Shown: one piece after another, positions 1 through 5,650 of the stretch
How the letters are laid out: the number at the start of each line of letters is the position of its first letter
Position numbering within the stretch: position 1 is the stretch's first letter
Source of the DNA: Planctomycetota bacterium
GTDB taxonomy: Bacteria > Planctomycetota > UBA1135 > UBA2386
Assembly (NCBI GenBank): GCA_003235605.1
Contig: QJVU01000141.1
Coordinates: forward strand, 1-5,650
Direction of reading: 5' to 3'
Length of the DNA stretch: 5,650 bases
The notes under the pieces: model-generated
Database searches by the model: none
What the model was told of the DNA's origin: nothing
What the model saw: the letters and a program-made list of their open reading frames with translations, nothing else
Program-made: the position numbers and the translations under genes

Positions 1-413
1 GTGTCCCCAAGCACGGTCTCGAAACGCTCCGGCACGTCGTGACGGGGCAGCAGACCCGTCTGGTCCTCGATGTTGTGCCCGAACGGGATGTGGGTGACGT
101 CGTGGAGCAGTGCAGCCATCCGCAGGATCCGCCGCTCTTCCCCGGCGACGCTCCTACAATGGTCGGGATCCCGCTCGGCGTTCCTGTTGACGGCGTTCAG
201 CAGTCGGTCGGTCATGTGCAGCACGCCGATCGAATGCTCGAACCGGGTATGCATCGCACCTGGGTAGACCAGGTAGGCCGTGCCAAGCTGCTTGATCCCG
301 CGCAGCCGTTGGAGTTGCGGCGTGTCCAGCAAGCGCACCTCCTCCCTGGTCAGCTCTATGTCCCCGTGAACCGGGTCCCGGATGACGACGGTGGATCTGG
401 AGGGAGCGCTCAT
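1..413 (-). CDS. HD-domain phosphohydrolase (COG1078 / dGTPase-like), N-terminal part; 3' end beyond the window
   Basis: The visible 137 residues are the N-terminus of an HD-superfamily metal-dependent phosphohydrolase. The opening, with IRDPVHGDIELT at about residues 11-22 and LLDTPQLQRLRGIKQLG at 28-44, is the typical start of COG1078 proteins. The metal-binding signature follows: H60 in the TRFEHSIGV motif, then H104-D105 in AALLHDVTHIPFGH, with H108 and H113 after it. The distal Asp lies off the left edge. Relatives act on nucleotides, including dNTP triphosphohydrolases, but the substrate cannot be told from this fragment. The ATG at 413-411 fits the family N-terminus. No good Shine-Dalgarno precedes it; a TACAGT hexamer on the minus strand (434-439) could be a -10 giving a very short leader. 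A strong terminator just upstream (449-483) separates it from the minus-strand gene before it. Family assignment is confident; specific function is not. Confidence 0.9.
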   Translation of the reverse strand, partial: MSAPSRSTVVIRDPVHGDIELTREEVRLLDTPQLQRLRGIKQLGTAYLVYPGAMHTRFEHSIGVLHMTDRLLNAVNRNAERDPDHCRSVAGEERRILRMAALLHDVTHIPFGHNIEDQTGLLPRHDVPERFETVLGD

Positions 414-448
414 GTTCCGCGGTGGGGCCGACAACTGTACACCGACCC

Positions 449-483
449 AAATGAAAGAAGCCGGGTTCCGTGAGGAACCCGGC
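449..483 (-). terminator. Rho-independent terminator after the pilin-like gene
   Basis: A perfect 10-bp inverted repeat (460-469 with 474-483, GCCGGGTTCC/GGAACCCGGC) has a 4-nt loop. On the minus strand it is followed by TTCTTTCATTT, a T-rich run, as expected for an intrinsic terminator of the leftward gene ending at 538. On the plus strand the stem is followed by CCCCTTAC, so termination in that direction is less likely. It lies about 55 nt past the stop codon and 36 nt before the next minus-strand start, which implies that the HD-domain gene has its own promoter. Confidence 0.8.
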
Positions 484-510
484 CCCCCTTACACAACAAA
501 GAGAGAGGCG

Positions 511-524
511 CCCACCGAAGTGGG
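511..524 (-). other. Small UUCG-tetraloop hairpin ahead of the main terminator
   Basis: On the minus strand CCCAC-TTCG-GTGGG forms a 5-bp stem closed by a C(UUCG)G tetraloop, a very stable RNA loop. It lies between the stop codon at 538 and the 10-bp terminator hairpin, and the bases after it (GCGCCTCTCTCTTTG) are pyrimidine-rich. It may be an auxiliary terminator or a 3'-end stabilising hairpin. It is short, so chance is possible. Confidence 0.4.
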
Positions 525-537
525 ACAAGCAAGAGGT

Positions 538-1113
538 TCAGGATGGCTCGCGGTAGATCACGCGCTCGGCGATCGGCCCCAGAGTCTTGGCCTCGCGCAG
601 CGAGGCCTTGATGCACAGCCGGCCGTCCTTGGACGGCGTCACGGTGATCTCCACCTCGAAATCCGAATGGTGGGGGTTGCCGGTGTCGCTGATCACGGCG
701 CCCTGGAGGCGACCGAGATCCCTGAACGAGAAAGCTTCCACTGCTGCGACGGTCTCCTGGAGCAGTTCCCGGGCCAGGGACCGCCGGTAGGCGTGCGTCG
801 TGTCCCAGCGGTTCGCCACGTACTGACCGGCGATACCTCCCAAGCCGAGCATCATCATCACGGCAATGAGCAGAACCTCGCAGAGCACCGTCTTGCCACG
901 ATCCAGCTCCCTGCGGACCCGAGGCACCTTGCTTCCGTAGTGCGCAGAAGCGGGGGCCAATGCCACCTGCTTGGGGATGGCAGGATCGGCGCCGGGAGCA
1001 GCCCCCGGAGCCCTCATGATGGTGCACCCGCCGGAGGACGCGAAGTCATCGATATCGATGTGTCTCTGACCCCGCGTGTGCCTGCGAGAATCCGTGTCCC
1101 CGTGACCAGCCAT
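538..1113 (-). CDS. Single-pass membrane protein resembling a degenerate type IV pilin / pseudopilin (PilV/GspI-like)
   Basis: This 191-residue protein has a polar N-terminal part (1-74) rich in His, Arg and Pro. One hydrophobic helix follows at about 75-99, then an amphipathic stretch with ANRW, RSLARELLQETVAAVEAF and FSFRDL (100-133), and a short C-terminal region likely to be beta-rich (150-188). A helix with Glu near its start (E79 in TVLCEVLL), followed by a long amphipathic continuation and an 'F-x-x-L' turn, is the architecture of minor pilins and type II secretion pseudopilins. The canonical Gly-Phe cleavage site is absent: the aligned residues are K74-T75, with a Gly one position earlier (G73). 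Peptidase processing is therefore doubtful. The ATG at 1113 is supported by GGGAGG (1121-1126) with a 7-nt spacer. No other pilus gene is visible. It could instead be an unrelated single-pass protein; the pilin link is inference. Confidence 0.72.
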   Translation of the reverse strand: MAGHGDTDSRRHTRGQRHIDIDDFASSGGCTIMRAPGAAPGADPAIPKQVALAPASAHYGSKVPRVRRELDRGKTVLCEVLLIAVMMMLGLGGIAGQYVANRWDTTHAYRRSLARELLQETVAAVEAFSFRDLGRLQGAVISDTGNPHHSDFEVEITVTPSKDGRLCIKASLREAKTLGPIAERVIYREPS

Positions 1114-1120
1114 CCGTGTC

Positions 1121-1126
1121 CCTCCC
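1121..1126 (-). promoter_or_regulatory. Shine-Dalgarno for the pilin-like gene
   Basis: The minus strand reads GGGAGG seven bases before the ATG at 1113. This supports that start over the internal Met33, which has no comparable site. Confidence 0.65.
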
Positions 1127-1164
1127 GGCGTTCCCTCCGCTTACTCTGCCAAAGCAGGTCTTAA

Positions 1165-1170
1165 ACTATA
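1165..1170 (-). promoter_or_regulatory. Possible -10 element upstream of the pilin-like gene
   Basis: The minus strand reads TATAGT inside a short AT-rich patch (about 1158-1172) that stands out in otherwise GC-rich DNA, about 50 bp before the start at 1113. No recognisable -35 hexamer lies 16-18 bp further upstream, so this is only a candidate. Confidence 0.25.
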
Positions 1171-1300
1171 GGGAACCGTGCCGGCGGCGGTCGGCGATCC
1201 CTCGGCGGCAGCCCACTCCCGGCGCCACAGCGTCCGTGCCACCGCCGGAAGCGGGCGTCCCGATCTGGGACAATCCCTCGGCCGAGCACCGCCTTGGCGG

Positions 1301-1330
1301 ATCCAGCCGGATCCAGCCAGATCCAGCTAG
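1301..1330. repeat. Three tandem copies of a 10-bp unit overlapping a stop codon
   Basis: The plus strand reads ATCCAGCCGG, ATCCAGCCAG, ATCCAGCTAG without interruption. The units differ only at positions 8 and 9. The last copy contains the TAG stop codon (minus strand, 1329-1327) of the carboxypeptidase-regulatory-like gene, so the array forms the start of that gene's 3' untranslated region. The pattern suggests replication slippage or local duplication. No further copies were noticed elsewhere in the window. Confidence 0.8.
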
Positions 1331-2913
1331 TAGTCCATCGGGAGCTCCACGAGGCCCTGCACCACGAGGTTCGGGAAGTCCCAATGGAGCACCTTGCCAT
1401 CCCGTTCGCGAACCTCCACGTGGATGTCCGCCAGCACCCTGGCGGCCAGGGGCTGCGCGTAGTCGTCGGTGTCTTTGAGCAGGAGAGACTCCTGCTCCCG
1501 CCCGGTGCCGTTCTTGACATGCAGGCGGAAGGTGCGCCCCCCTGGCCTGGCAAAACGAAGTCGCAGCCGCGGGTCGTCCTTGGCGGCCGGCCGCGGCAGG
1601 ACCAGGTGGCGCTCCCCTGGAGCACGCACCTCGAGGGCGAGTCCCAGGTGCTCCGGCGCAGTCACACGAATGCGCGCCGGTATCGGCAAGGGCAGGCGGT
1701 AGCTGCCGTCGGCGGCGGTGATGGCGTGGCCCATGGGCACGGTGCCACCGAAGTAGAGGAACGGCGGCAGCAGGTGAACCCCAGGCCACCACGGCGCCGC
1801 CTCGCCTGCACCGTGGCTGACCAGCCACGCGCCGGAGACCGGTTGGCTGCCGCTGCGCACCTTGCCCACCAGCAAGGCTGCCTTGTCGCCGTGAATGCTG
1901 GCGCGGGCCGGTCCTTGCTCGTGATGGCGCAGTTGCACGACCGGCTTTTGTCGGACCAAGGTGTCCGGGTGCCAGACCGAGATCTGCACCCTGCAATCCT
2001 CTGGCAGCCCCTTGACCGTGGCGAGGCCGTCCTTGTCCAGGGGGACGCCGCCCTCGATGGCCTGCATGAAGAAGGGTTGGTGCAACAGGCGGGTGTCCTC
2101 GTCCCCCTGTCCCGCCTCGGGCTGGACGAACACCGCGCCCTTGGCGAGGTCCTCCACCGGTGCCATGAAGCGCACCTGCAGGTCCACCCCTGGTGCCAGG
2201 GCGAACGTGTTCCGGGCAGGGTCCCGGCCGCCGCGGGCACGGGTCAGGTCGAGGACCCGAAAGGTGCCGGCGTGTCCCGGAGCCCGGATCACCAGGGGCA
2301 GGCCGCTGCCAAGGGGCAGGTCCGGGATGTGAAACCTGCCCTCGGCGTCGGTCTCGGCCCGCTTGCCCGCAAGCCACACGCTGGCACCGGCAAGGGGGCT
2401 CTGGTCCGCGCCCACCACCTGGCCCTGATAGTCCCCCGACCCGAGCCAGCTCGCCTCGATGTCCCGGTCAGGCCGCCTCAGGAACACCACCCTGTAGATG
2501 TCCTGCCCGCCGGGCAGGCGGAACCGCACCAGCTGCCGGCCCTTGAGGATCCTGGCTCCTGGCAACGCCGCAGAGCCCGCCACCCAGGAAACCTCCGCGG
2601 GCACCAAGGTCGTCCCCCGCCAGAGCCGCAGTGACGGGCGCCTGGTCGGGGGCAGCAGGTCCCCCACGGGTTCGATCCGCAGCACCACCTCGAACTGTGG
2701 CTCGGGCAGGGCACCTGGCGCGTGGGTAGCGTTCAAGACCGCCCTCTCGGAGGCACGGCCCGGGTCGGCGATGGCGTCCCCGGCGTCGCCCCGGGTCGCC
2801 ACGGCCTCCGGGCCGCGCGACGCGGGCTCCACGCCACCCGTGTCGTGCACGAGGTACGCAGCCAGCGCCAGCAGCAGGCAGGTCGCCACGACCAGGGGGG
2901 TGCGAGGGGTCAT
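1327..2913 (-). CDS. Exported or membrane-anchored protein with two carboxypeptidase-regulatory-like domains
   Basis: This is a 528-residue protein of unknown function. The N-terminus (MTPR, then hydrophobic residues from about 7 to 22) is an uncleaved signal anchor or signal peptide. It is followed by a low-complexity linker (about 23-65). The region 66-160 looks beta-rich. The first clear domain (about 162-216) has YQGQVV, then PLAGASVWL, then TDAEGRFHIPDLPLG and VIRAPGH, the classic pattern of the carboxypeptidase regulatory-like (transthyretin-like beta-sandwich) fold. A second copy (about 346-429) has GKV, PVSGAWLV, TAADGSYRLPLP and VTAPEH. The last 100 residues look like a further beta-sheet region. 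Such domains are structural or adhesive modules of surface proteins and carry no peptidase catalytic residues. The ATG at 2913 was chosen because it puts the signal segment at the N-terminus. The frame is open to 3330, but that upstream part overlaps the divergent glycosyltransferase. The ribosome site (AGAGAG almost touching the ATG) is weak. Confidence 0.85.
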   Translation of the reverse strand: MTPRTPLVVATCLLLALAAYLVHDTGGVEPASRGPEAVATRGDAGDAIADPGRASERAVLNATHAPGALPEPQFEVVLRIEPVGDLLPPTRRPSLRLWRGTTLVPAEVSWVAGSAALPGARILKGRQLVRFRLPGGQDIYRVVFLRRPDRDIEASWLGSGDYQGQVVGADQSPLAGASVWLAGKRAETDAEGRFHIPDLPLGSGLPLVIRAPGHAGTFRVLDLTRARGGRDPARNTFALAPGVDLQVRFMAPVEDLAKGAVFVQPEAGQGDEDTRLLHQPFFMQAIEGGVPLDKDGLATVKGLPEDCRVQISVWHPDTLVRQKPVVQLRHHEQGPARASIHGDKAALLVGKVRSGSQPVSGAWLVSHGAGEAAPWWPGVHLLPPFLYFGGTVPMGHAITAADGSYRLPLPIPARIRVTAPEHLGLALEVRAPGERHLVLPRPAAKDDPRLRLRFARPGGRTFRLHVKNGTGREQESLLLKDTDDYAQPLAARVLADIHVEVRERDGKVLHWDFPNLVVQGLVELPMDY

Positions 2914-2955
2914 TCTCTCTGGAGCATAGCCCCCGGGGTCACTTGCGGCAGGGGA

Positions 2956-2977
2956 GCCAGCGCAAGGCGCCGCTGGC
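2956..2977. promoter_or_regulatory. Dyad in the divergent intergenic region
   Basis: A perfect 7-bp inverted repeat, GCCAGCG (2956-2962) and CGCTGGC (2971-2977), is separated by 8 bases. It sits in the middle of the 113-bp gap between the leftward carboxypeptidase-regulatory-like gene and the rightward glycosyltransferase operon, where the promoters for both should lie. It could be an operator or an RNA hairpin in a leader. No poly-T follows on either strand, so it is not a standard terminator. I could not identify convincing -35/-10 pairs in this gap. Confidence 0.3.
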
Positions 2978-3026
2978 AACGGCCGTCTAGTTGCAAAATG
3001 CCCAACCAGGACCCAACTTCCCTGCC

Positions 3027-4130
3027 ATGAGCCTCCGCCGGCTCCGAATCGGCCTCGACTACCGCCCGGCCCTGCTGACATCGGTGGGTATCGGCCGCTC
3101 CGTCCGTGAGCTGAGCCGAGCCCTCGCGCTGCAGCCGCACCTGGCGGTCCAACTGTTCGGCCACAGCTTCGCTCGGGCGCGCCATCAGGCGGAAGTACCG
3201 ACCGGTGCCACCCTGCACCGGCTGCCGATCCCCGGCAGATCGATGCCTGTCCTGGCCCTGCTCGGCGTGGATGCCGGTCGGTTGAGTGGCGGTGTGCAGG
3301 TCTTCCATTGGACGGACTACATCCACCCACCTGTTCGTGGCGCTCCCACGGTGCTCACCCTCCACGATGTTGCCTTCGCCCAGGACCCCGGGTTCCACGG
3401 CAAGGCACAGAGCCAGATGTTGATGACGGGATGTCGCAAGGCCGTGGCCCAGGCAACGCTCGTCATCACCCCGACCCGGGCCACCGCTGCAGCAGCCCAG
3501 CAACACCTGGGCATCGCCCCGGACCGCCTGCGGGTCGTTCCTTTCGGAGCCGATCACGTGCCGGATCGGGATCGGATCGGCGACCACCCCCTCGACGGCC
3601 GGCCCTTCATCCTGACCCTGGGCACCATCGAGCCCCGCAAGAACCATCTGCGGTTGATCCAGGCCTGGCGTCAGCTCGACGAGCCCCGTCCGGTGCTGGT
3701 GATCCTGGGCCGGGCCGGATGGGAGTGCGGCACTGCCGTGGCAGCGATCCGAGAAGTGATCCGTTCAGGTCAGGTGCTGTGGGAGCAGGGCGCCAGCGAC
3801 GCCCGGGTGTTCCGCTACCTGGCCCACGCACTGGTGCTGGCCTACCCCTCCCGCCTGGAGGGATTCGGCTTCCCCCCACTCGAGGCCGCGGCCCTGGGCA
3901 CACCGGTCCTGGCCGGTGACACACCGGCCTTGCGGGAGGTGCTGGAGGATGCTGCGGTCTTCTGCGATCCGGAGGACCCGGATGCCATTCACGCTGCCCT
4001 GGCCAGGCTGCTGGCGGATCGAGCCCTGCGGCGACAGCTTGCGGCGAGGGGCCTCCAGCGGGCCCGCTCGTTCACGTGGGACCGCTGTGCCCTGCGTCAT
4101 GGGGATCTCTACGCGGAGGTGGCGGAATGA
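3027..4130 (+). CDS. Glycosyltransferase, family-4 type (GT-B fold), first gene of the cassette
   Basis: This 367-residue retaining-type glycosyltransferase would transfer a sugar from a nucleotide-sugar donor to a growing glycan, probably on the cytoplasmic face of the membrane. The N-domain starts RIGLDYRPAL (7-16) with a Gly-containing loop (GIGRSVREL, 21-29). FHWTDY (93-98) and TLHDVAF (111-117) are typical of the mannosyltransferase-like branch. The C-domain shows LGTIEPRKNH (198-207), with R204 and K205 expected to contact donor phosphates. The E-x7-E signature is E278 and E286 in LEGFGFPPLEAAALGTPV. The C-terminal helix ends in the usual SFTWDRCA pattern. Length is normal for the family. 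The ATG at 3027 fits the family start; a TTG at 2991 is possible but adds an unconserved leader and has no SD. The only SD-like sequence for the ATG (AGGA, 3008-3011) is rather far away. The stop overlaps the next start (ATGA). Donor and acceptor are unknown. Confidence 0.93.
   Translation: MSLRRLRIGLDYRPALLTSVGIGRSVRELSRALALQPHLAVQLFGHSFARARHQAEVPTGATLHRLPIPGRSMPVLALLGVDAGRLSGGVQVFHWTDYIHPPVRGAPTVLTLHDVAFAQDPGFHGKAQSQMLMTGCRKAVAQATLVITPTRATAAAAQQHLGIAPDRLRVVPFGADHVPDRDRIGDHPLDGRPFILTLGTIEPRKNHLRLIQAWRQLDEPRPVLVILGRAGWECGTAVAAIREVIRSGQVLWEQGASDARVFRYLAHALVLAYPSRLEGFGFPPLEAAALGTPVLAGDTPALREVLEDAAVFCDPEDPDAIHAALARLLADRALRRQLAARGLQRARSFTWDRCALRHGDLYAEVAE
4115..4120 (+). promoter_or_regulatory. 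Shine-Dalgarno for the second glycosyltransferase
   Basis: GGAGGT lies inside the end of the first glycosyltransferase, six bases before the ATG at 4127. It fixes that start over the upstream in-frame ATG at 4076 and supports translational coupling through the ATGA overlap. Confidence 0.8.
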
Positions 4131-5143
4131 GGCGGGTGGTATTCGACGGCGGCATCCTCGCAGCGGGCCCGCCCACGGGCGTGGCGCGGTCGTTCTTGAC
4201 CACACTCACGGCCTACGCCCGGCTGGCTCGGGAACACGGCGACCCCGAGCCGGTGTTGCTGGTGCCCCGGGGCACGGTGCCGCCGAAGATCACGGGCGTG
4301 GGCATCCAGATCGGTCCCACTGGCGCGCTCCAGAAGCAGCTGCACCAACCACGGCTGCTGGCACGGCTGGATGCGGGCCTCTTCCATTCCCCCGTGACCT
4401 CGCTGCCGGTGGGAGCGCGCTGCCCGATGGTGGCCACGATCCACGACCTGCCGTGGCGTGCCCAGGAGCGGCTCGAGGAGCCCGGCTGTGGGTGGCGGCA
4501 CCGCCTGGCGGTGCGGCTCGCCACCCGTCGCGCGGCTGCCATCGTCGTGCCCTCCCGGGCCACTGCCGAGGATGTCCTGCGCGGCTGCCCCCGTGCCCCG
4601 GTCTGCGTCATCCGTCACGGCGTGGCGCTTCCCCCCGACCCGGCCCCCATGGAACAGCTGAAGGGACCCTTCCTGGTGCTGGGGGACGACCGGCCGCGCA
4701 AGAACCTCGACCGCGTCAGGGCTGCCCACGCGGACGCCAGATCCATGGCACCAGACCTTCCGGATCTCGAGATCCACGGCCCGGTACACGGCTACGTCAC
4801 CGAGACGAAGAAGTCGGAGTTGCTGCGCACGAGCCGCGCGCTGCTGCATCTGTCCCTCTTCGAAGGCTTTGGGCTGCCGGTGCTGGAAGCATTCGGCCAC
4901 GGCCTGCCGGTCCTCTGCAGCAACCGGGGCAGCCTGCCCGAGGTTGCCGGCGACGCAGCCCTCACCGTGGATCCCACGGATCTCGGGGCCATGGCCAGGG
5001 CGATGGTCCGCATCCACCGGGACGAAGCACTGCGGGGGTGCCTGCGCACCAGAGGCCTGGAGCGGGCCGCCGTGCTGACCCCCGAGTCCAGCGCGGCGGG
5101 TTGGCGCAACCTGCACCAGGAGGTGCAGCCGCGATGCGGGTAG
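4127..5143 (+). CDS. Glycosyltransferase, family-4 type (GT-B fold), second gene of the cassette
   Basis: This 338-residue protein is a shorter paralogue of its upstream neighbour, with the same motif order. The N-terminus is VVFDGGILAAGPPTGVARSF (4-23), whose Gly-rich loop is usual for nucleotide-sugar enzymes. FHSP (86-89) precedes TIHDLPW (104-110). VVPSRATAEDVL then matches the VITPTRAT segment of the first enzyme. In the C-domain the donor-phosphate motif is present as LGDDRPRKNLDRV, with R191, K192 and N193. The E-x7-E signature is E246 and E254 in FEGFGLPVLEAFGHGLPV, followed by SLPEVAGDAALTVDP. All residues expected for activity therefore seem present. The ATG at 4127 overlaps the previous stop by four bases and has a strong SD. 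The 3' end overlaps the next gene by ten bases. It probably adds a different sugar to the same glycan; linkage and donor cannot be read from the sequence. Confidence 0.93.
   Translation: MRRVVFDGGILAAGPPTGVARSFLTTLTAYARLAREHGDPEPVLLVPRGTVPPKITGVGIQIGPTGALQKQLHQPRLLARLDAGLFHSPVTSLPVGARCPMVATIHDLPWRAQERLEEPGCGWRHRLAVRLATRRAAAIVVPSRATAEDVLRGCPRAPVCVIRHGVALPPDPAPMEQLKGPFLVLGDDRPRKNLDRVRAAHADARSMAPDLPDLEIHGPVHGYVTETKKSELLRTSRALLHLSLFEGFGLPVLEAFGHGLPVLCSNRGSLPEVAGDAALTVDPTDLGAMARAMVRIHRDEALRGCLRTRGLERAAVLTPESSAAGWRNLHQEVQPRCG
5118..5124 (+). promoter_or_regulatory. Shine-Dalgarno for the third glycosyltransferase
   Basis: AGGAGGT, a near-complete anti-SD match, lies nine bases before the ATG at 5134 within the end of the second glycosyltransferase. 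It decides that start and implies coupled translation. Confidence 0.8.
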
Positions 5144-5650
5144 TCGTGGCGGGATGGTTGTTGGGACTGGGACCGTCCGGCGCCAACCGCCGGCTCCTGG
5201 GTCTGCTGCAAGCCCTGCAGCCGCAGCTGCGCCAGGACGAGTCGATCACCGTGCTGCACGGCCCCGAGGGCGTGCCAGAGAACCCGCCGGAGGGAATCTC
5301 CTGGCGGCAGGTGGGAATTCCCGCGGTGCCTGCCTGGCGGCGGGCGCTCCACCAGCAGAGAGAACTGCCAGGCCTGTTGCGGGAGCTTGCAGCTGACGTC
5401 TACGAGCAGGGTTTCCTGCCGGTGGTGGCCAACGCTCCGTGTCCGGTCTGCCTCACCCTTCACGACCTGCGCGACCTGGGGCCGTTTGCGCGGCGGAATC
5501 GCTGGGTCGCCCGCCTGGCGCACCGCCGTTCCCTGGCGCGGGCAGCGGCGGTGGCGGTCCCGTCCAGGTTTACCGCCGACGAACTCTGCGCGGTCTTGGC
5601 CACCCGCCGCCAGCCGCTGCCGCGGATCGAGGTGCTGGCGGGCGGCGTCG
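5134..5650 (+). CDS. Glycosyltransferase, family-4 type, third gene of the cassette; N-terminal part only
   Basis: The 172 visible residues form the N-terminal half of a third GT-B glycosyltransferase. It begins MRVVVAGWLLGLGPSGANRR, with a Gly-rich loop at about 11-16. Near residue 110 it has CLTLHDLRDLGPF, the same Thr-x-His-Asp block (H110-D111) seen in both upstream enzymes. It then has HRRSLARAAAVAVPSRFTADEL, matching their VPSRAT segment. Just before the window end it reaches IEVLAGGV, corresponding to the strand at the junction of the two domains (VVPFGAD in the first enzyme). The donor-binding C-domain, with its R-K and E-x7-E motifs, lies off the right edge, so activity cannot be judged. 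The start overlaps the previous stop by ten bases and has a strong SD. The three paralogues seem to share one ancestry and form one operon. Confidence 0.88.
   Translation, partial: MRVVVAGWLLGLGPSGANRRLLGLLQALQPQLRQDESITVLHGPEGVPENPPEGISWRQVGIPAVPAWRRALHQQRELPGLLRELAADVYEQGFLPVVANAPCPVCLTLHDLRDLGPFARRNRWVARLAHRRSLARAAAVAVPSRFTADELCAVLATRRQPLPRIEVLAGGV

Noticed and set aside
382..1164. Plus-strand open frame of 260 codons opposite the pilin-like gene
   Set aside because: It runs through the terminator hairpins and shows no domain pattern. The minus-strand frame has a good ribosome site, a membrane helix and a terminator at its end.
1257..1271. GTCCC/GGGAC hairpin as a terminator for the carboxypeptidase-regulatory-like gene
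   Set aside because: The stem is only 5 bp and no T-rich run follows on the minus strand. It may be chance, and no clear terminator was found in this gap.
1166..2377. Minus-strand open frame of 403 codons in another frame of the same gene
   Set aside because: The translation is Gly/Pro/Arg-rich low complexity typical of an out-of-frame shadow, and it would also run across the intergenic gap.
1294..2634. Plus-strand open frame of 446 codons opposite the carboxypeptidase-regulatory-like gene
   Set aside because: It is antisense to a frame with a signal anchor and two recognisable domains. Its translation has no domain pattern, and long antisense frames are common in GC-rich DNA.
2991..3026. 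TTG start adding 12 residues to the first glycosyltransferase
   Set aside because: There is no Shine-Dalgarno ahead of it, a stop codon lies directly upstream, and the extra residues are not like the family N-terminus.
2914..3330. N-terminal extension of the carboxypeptidase-regulatory-like protein up to position 3330
   Set aside because: It would overlap the conserved N-domain of the glycosyltransferase on the other strand and would bury the signal anchor internally. The ATG at 2913 explains the protein better.
4109..5116. Minus-strand open frame of 335 codons opposite the second glycosyltransferase
   Set aside because: The plus strand has complete GT4 motifs and a strong Shine-Dalgarno. 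The antisense translation is rich in His, Gly, Gln and Arg with no recognisable motif.

Overview
This is a GC-rich bacterial window holding six protein-coding genes, two of them cut by the window edges. The base composition, the carboxypeptidase-regulatory-type surface protein and the pilin-like protein would fit Planctomycetota, Myxococcota or a similar environmental high-GC lineage. No marker gene is present, so the taxon is only an inference. Some genes are preceded by strong Shine-Dalgarno sequences (GGAGGT, AGGAGGT, GGGAGG), so this host does use SD-led initiation. I see no tRNA, rRNA, CRISPR array, insertion sequence or integrase.

Left part, minus strand (1-2913). Three genes read leftwards. 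First in transcription order is a 528-residue exported or membrane-anchored protein with two carboxypeptidase-regulatory-like beta-sandwich domains (1327-2913). Next is a 191-residue single-pass membrane protein that looks like a degenerate type IV pilin or pseudopilin of the PilV/GspI sort (538-1113). Last is the N-terminal part of an HD-domain phosphohydrolase of the COG1078 / dGTPase-like type (1-413, running off the left edge). A strong 10-bp hairpin followed by a T-rich stretch (449-483) lies between the pilin-like gene and the HD gene. A second, smaller UUCG-loop hairpin sits just upstream of it. The HD gene is therefore probably a separate transcription unit. The 213-bp gap between the two membrane-protein genes contains a 3 x 10-bp tandem repeat that overlaps a stop codon.

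Right part, plus strand (3027-5650). Three family-4-type (GT-B fold) glycosyltransferases lie head to tail, with a 4-base overlap (ATGA) between the first and second and a 10-base overlap between the second and third. The second and third have strong SD sequences inside the upstream gene. This is a translationally coupled cassette, and each enzyme probably adds one sugar in building a cell-surface polysaccharide, O-antigen-like or exopolysaccharide chain. The third gene runs off the right edge, so the cluster is longer than the window. The cassette is divergent from the carboxypeptidase-regulatory-like gene across a 113-bp intergenic region containing a 7-bp dyad.

Taken together, the window looks like the edge of a surface-glycan biosynthesis cluster beside two envelope proteins of unknown role. 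The most unusual item is the lone pilin-like protein with a 74-residue pre-helix extension and no canonical prepilin cleavage site. I did not find convincing evidence for a wholly new biological system.
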